64,000 nucleotides of DNA from Halorussus limi (lineage in GTDB: Archaea > Halobacteriota > Halobacteria > Halobacteriales > Haladaptataceae), in assembly GCF_023238205.1 (NCBI RefSeq), contig NZ_CP096659.1, positions 2,001,626 through 2,065,625 on the forward strand, given 5' to 3'. The position numbers were made by a program, and so were the translations under genes. Shown here piece by piece: positions 62,389-64,000 of this stretch. The stretch's first letter is position 1; every line of letters starts with the position of its first letter. The notes under the pieces were generated by a model that was given only the letters and a program-made list of their open reading frames with translations, made no database searches and was not told where the DNA came from.

Positions 62389-62820
62389 CTACTGCTGTTC
62401 GCCGAACTGGAACTCGTCTGCGGTCTCCTCGCGCTTGAGTTCCGACATCTGGCGGCGGGTCTCCGACACGTCGTGTTCGACCTCCGAGAGGCGCTCGTCG
62501 AGCACCGACAGGATCTCGCTCTTGACCTTCTCGCTGTCGAAGCGCTCGCGCATCTGCTCCTCGACGGCGGCGGTGAACACCCGCACGAACGCCGTGACGC
62601 TCCCGACGGCCCAGAGGACGACGCCGAGGAACGCGAGGACGAGACCGGGCGCGGCGGTCGTCAGCGCCGTCGTCAGCGCCGCGCCCTCGGCCAACTGTTC
62701 GTACCCGTCTGCGATGCCCAAGACGACCCCGCCGCCGACGAGTGCGCCACCGACCGCGGTGGCGATTCCGGCGAGGACGACGTAGTAGACTGCCCACCGA
62801 AGCGAACGACTCGCGTCCAT
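62389..62820 (-). CDS. Membrane protein with C-terminal coiled coil (143 aa)
   Basis: Two hydrophobic helices (about residues 8-34, WAVYYVVLAGIATAVGGALV, and 50-74, TAAPGLVLAFLGVVLWAVGS), then a soluble helix with heptad pattern (ERFDSEKVKSEILSVLDERL, then SEVEHDVSETRRQMSELKRE). A TATA-like GTTTATACG at about 62842-62850 makes the ATG at 62820 leaderless. Similar haloarchaeal proteins of unknown role are common. It is downstream and divergent from ppsA. Confidence 0.65.
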   Translation of the reverse strand: MDASRSLRWAVYYVVLAGIATAVGGALVGGGVVLGIADGYEQLAEGAALTTALTTAAPGLVLAFLGVVLWAVGSVTAFVRVFTAAVEEQMRERFDSEKVKSEILSVLDERLSEVEHDVSETRRQMSELKREETADEFQFGEQQ

Positions 62821-63158
62821 GCGTGGGTGAGACGAACGGAGACGTATAAACTCATCCGTTTTCGTGTCGGAGAATGTAGGAGTCGCGGCGGGAAGCCGAG
62901 AGGTGCGGAGGCCAGGTCCGGTGAACCGAGGAGCGAGACCTGCGAGACGCGAGTCGCTCCAGCGCGACGGCGGTCCGCGTCGTCGGGCGTCCCGCCGGGC
63001 CGAGCGTCCCACCGGGCCGAGCGCGTTTCGGCAAGAAATGTCACCGACCGCGCCGGGAGTCGAGAGTTCCAAAACTAAATCCGGTTTCGAGTTAATATTC
63101 AGGGAGCTAACCGGTCGGAACATTCTTTATTCGCCTTCTTGTTCTCTCACATGCACCA
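62821..63158. other. Intergenic stretch with divergent promoters
   Basis: No supported gene. It holds the leaderless promoter of the membrane-protein gene to the left (62842-62850) and, near the right end, TTCTTTATTCGCC (about 63123-63135), the probable TATA region of ppsA. The part from 62880 to 63050 is Arg-codon-rich GC sequence without a credible frame. Confidence 0.35.
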
Positions 63159-64000
63159 ATGGCTGTACTCTGGCTGGACGAAATCACCGCGGACGACCTC
63201 GAACTGGTCGGCGGGAAGGGCGCGTCGCTGGGGGAACTCACCGGCGCCGGCCTGCCGGTCCCCTCGGGGTTCGTGGTTTCGGCCGGCACCTACCGCTCGT
63301 TCATCGAGGAGACGGGAATCGACGAGGAACTGTTCGAGACCGTGGACGTGGACACGGAGGACTCGAAGGCGCTCGCGGAGGCCCAGTCTCGGGCCAAGGA
63401 ACTCGTTCTCGAAACCGAGATGCCCGAGGAGATTCGCCAGGAGATATACGACTCCTACGACGAGATGGGGGACGGCGACGACTTCGTCGCGGTCCGCTCG
63501 TCGGCGACCGCCGAGGACCTGCCCGACGCCTCGTTCGCCGGGCAGCAGGAGACGTTCCTCAACGTCACCCGTGAGGACCTCGTGGACCGCGTCAAGCGGT
63601 GCTGGGCGTCGCTGTTCACCCAGCGAGCCATCTACTACCGCCAAGAGAAGGGCTTCGCCCACGACAAAGTCGACATCGCGGTCGTCGTCCAGCGCATGGT
63701 CGACGCCGAGAAGTCCGGCGTGATGTTCACGAGCCACCCCTCGACCGGCGCGTCGCGCATCATCATCGAGGCCGCGTGGGGACTCGGGGAGGCGGTCGTC
63801 TCCGGGTCGGTCTCGCCCGACAACTACGTCGTGGACCGCGACTCGGGCGCGGTCGAAGAGGTAACCGTCGCCGACAAGAAGACGATGATGGAGAAAGACG
63901 AGGCGACCGGCGAGACGGTCGAGCGCGAGGTCCCCGACGACCTGCGCGAGGCCCAAGTCCTGGACGAGCGCGACATCGAGCGCCTCGTGGAACTCGGTGA
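63159..64000 (+). CDS. ppsA: Phosphoenolpyruvate synthase, 3' end outside the window
   Basis: Converts pyruvate and ATP to phosphoenolpyruvate in gluconeogenesis. The visible 280 residues are the N-terminal ATP-binding domain: MAVLWLDEITADDLELVGGK, GASLGELTGAGLPVPSGFVV, FVAVRSSATAEDLPDASFAG-type loop, QQETFLNV, then VVVQRMVDAEKSGVMFTSHP and EAAWGLGEAVVSGSVSPDNY. No stop occurs before the window edge. The start at 63159 matches the family N-terminus and lies near a TATA-like box. Confidence 0.93.
   Translation, partial: MAVLWLDEITADDLELVGGKGASLGELTGAGLPVPSGFVVSAGTYRSFIEETGIDEELFETVDVDTEDSKALAEAQSRAKELVLETEMPEEIRQEIYDSYDEMGDGDDFVAVRSSATAEDLPDASFAGQQETFLNVTREDLVDRVKRCWASLFTQRAIYYRQEKGFAHDKVDIAVVVQRMVDAEKSGVMFTSHPSTGASRIIIEAAWGLGEAVVSGSVSPDNYVVDRDSGAVEEVTVADKKTMMEKDEATGETVEREVPDDLREAQVLDERDIERLVELG

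Overview
The window is high-GC archaeal DNA from the class Halobacteria. Acidic proteomes, near-leaderless promoters and archaeal marker genes (L37Ae, RpoP, prefoldin beta, the KEOPS subunit Pcc1, GGGP synthase, Thi4, the pantoate-kinase pathway, HalX and Bat-like regulators) all agree. I cannot fix the genus; codon use and gene neighbourhoods would suit a Halorussus/Haladaptatus-like organism, but that is inference. I recognised no tRNA, rRNA or CRISPR array.

Layout. 1-4.4 kb is accessory: a rhomboid protease running off the left edge, a short Orc1/Cdc6-type initiator, a transposase fragment and an intact DDE transposase. 4.4-17.2 kb is chromosomal: two tandem Bat-like regulators, the L37Ae-RpoP-Pcc1-prefoldin-DUF3194 operon, TruD, Pth2, a Tat-signal protein split by a TAG, dCTP deaminase with an HTH-ThiN (ThiR-like) regulator, and two PRC-barrel-like paralogues. 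17.26-34.95 kb is a 17.7-kb integrated element. 35-64 kb is chromosomal again: thi4, cold-shock protein, two consecutive coenzyme A genes, an FNT transporter, an ABC exporter, GGGP synthase, topoisomerase I, a HalX response regulator, gatB, a histidine kinase, a PGF-type surface protein, smc-scpA, MTA phosphorylase, purine phosphoribosyltransferase, PhzF and the start of ppsA.

The main discovery is the integrated element. It splits a 520-codon SagB-type nitroreductase gene. Both halves are present, and a 13-bp direct repeat (AACGCGTGGAAGT, 17247-17259 and 34935-34947) restores the reading frame exactly when the element is removed in silico. A tyrosine recombinase with zinc ribbons at both ends lies beside the right junction. 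The left part is a tightly overlapping leftward operon that ends in a 372-aa unknown protein, a UvrD-like SF1 helicase and an archaeo-eukaryotic primase/polymerase (AEP). Just upstream of the 372-aa gene, a pair of 22-bp inverted repeats (21 of 22 identical) flanks a strand-skewed segment with a TATA box: a good candidate origin or control region. A short rightward operon starts with a winged-helix protein. The centre holds lower-GC cargo, including an AN1 zinc finger/membrane/CAP protein. The right part encodes membrane proteins around a 1050-aa Gly/Ser-rich protein with internal repeats. I see no major capsid, portal, terminase or packaging ATPase, so this could be a plasmid-like element, a defective or satellite provirus, or an undescribed membrane-vesicle or pleomorphic-virus type. 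CTAG tetramers, which are scarce in the flanking chromosome, are frequent inside it.
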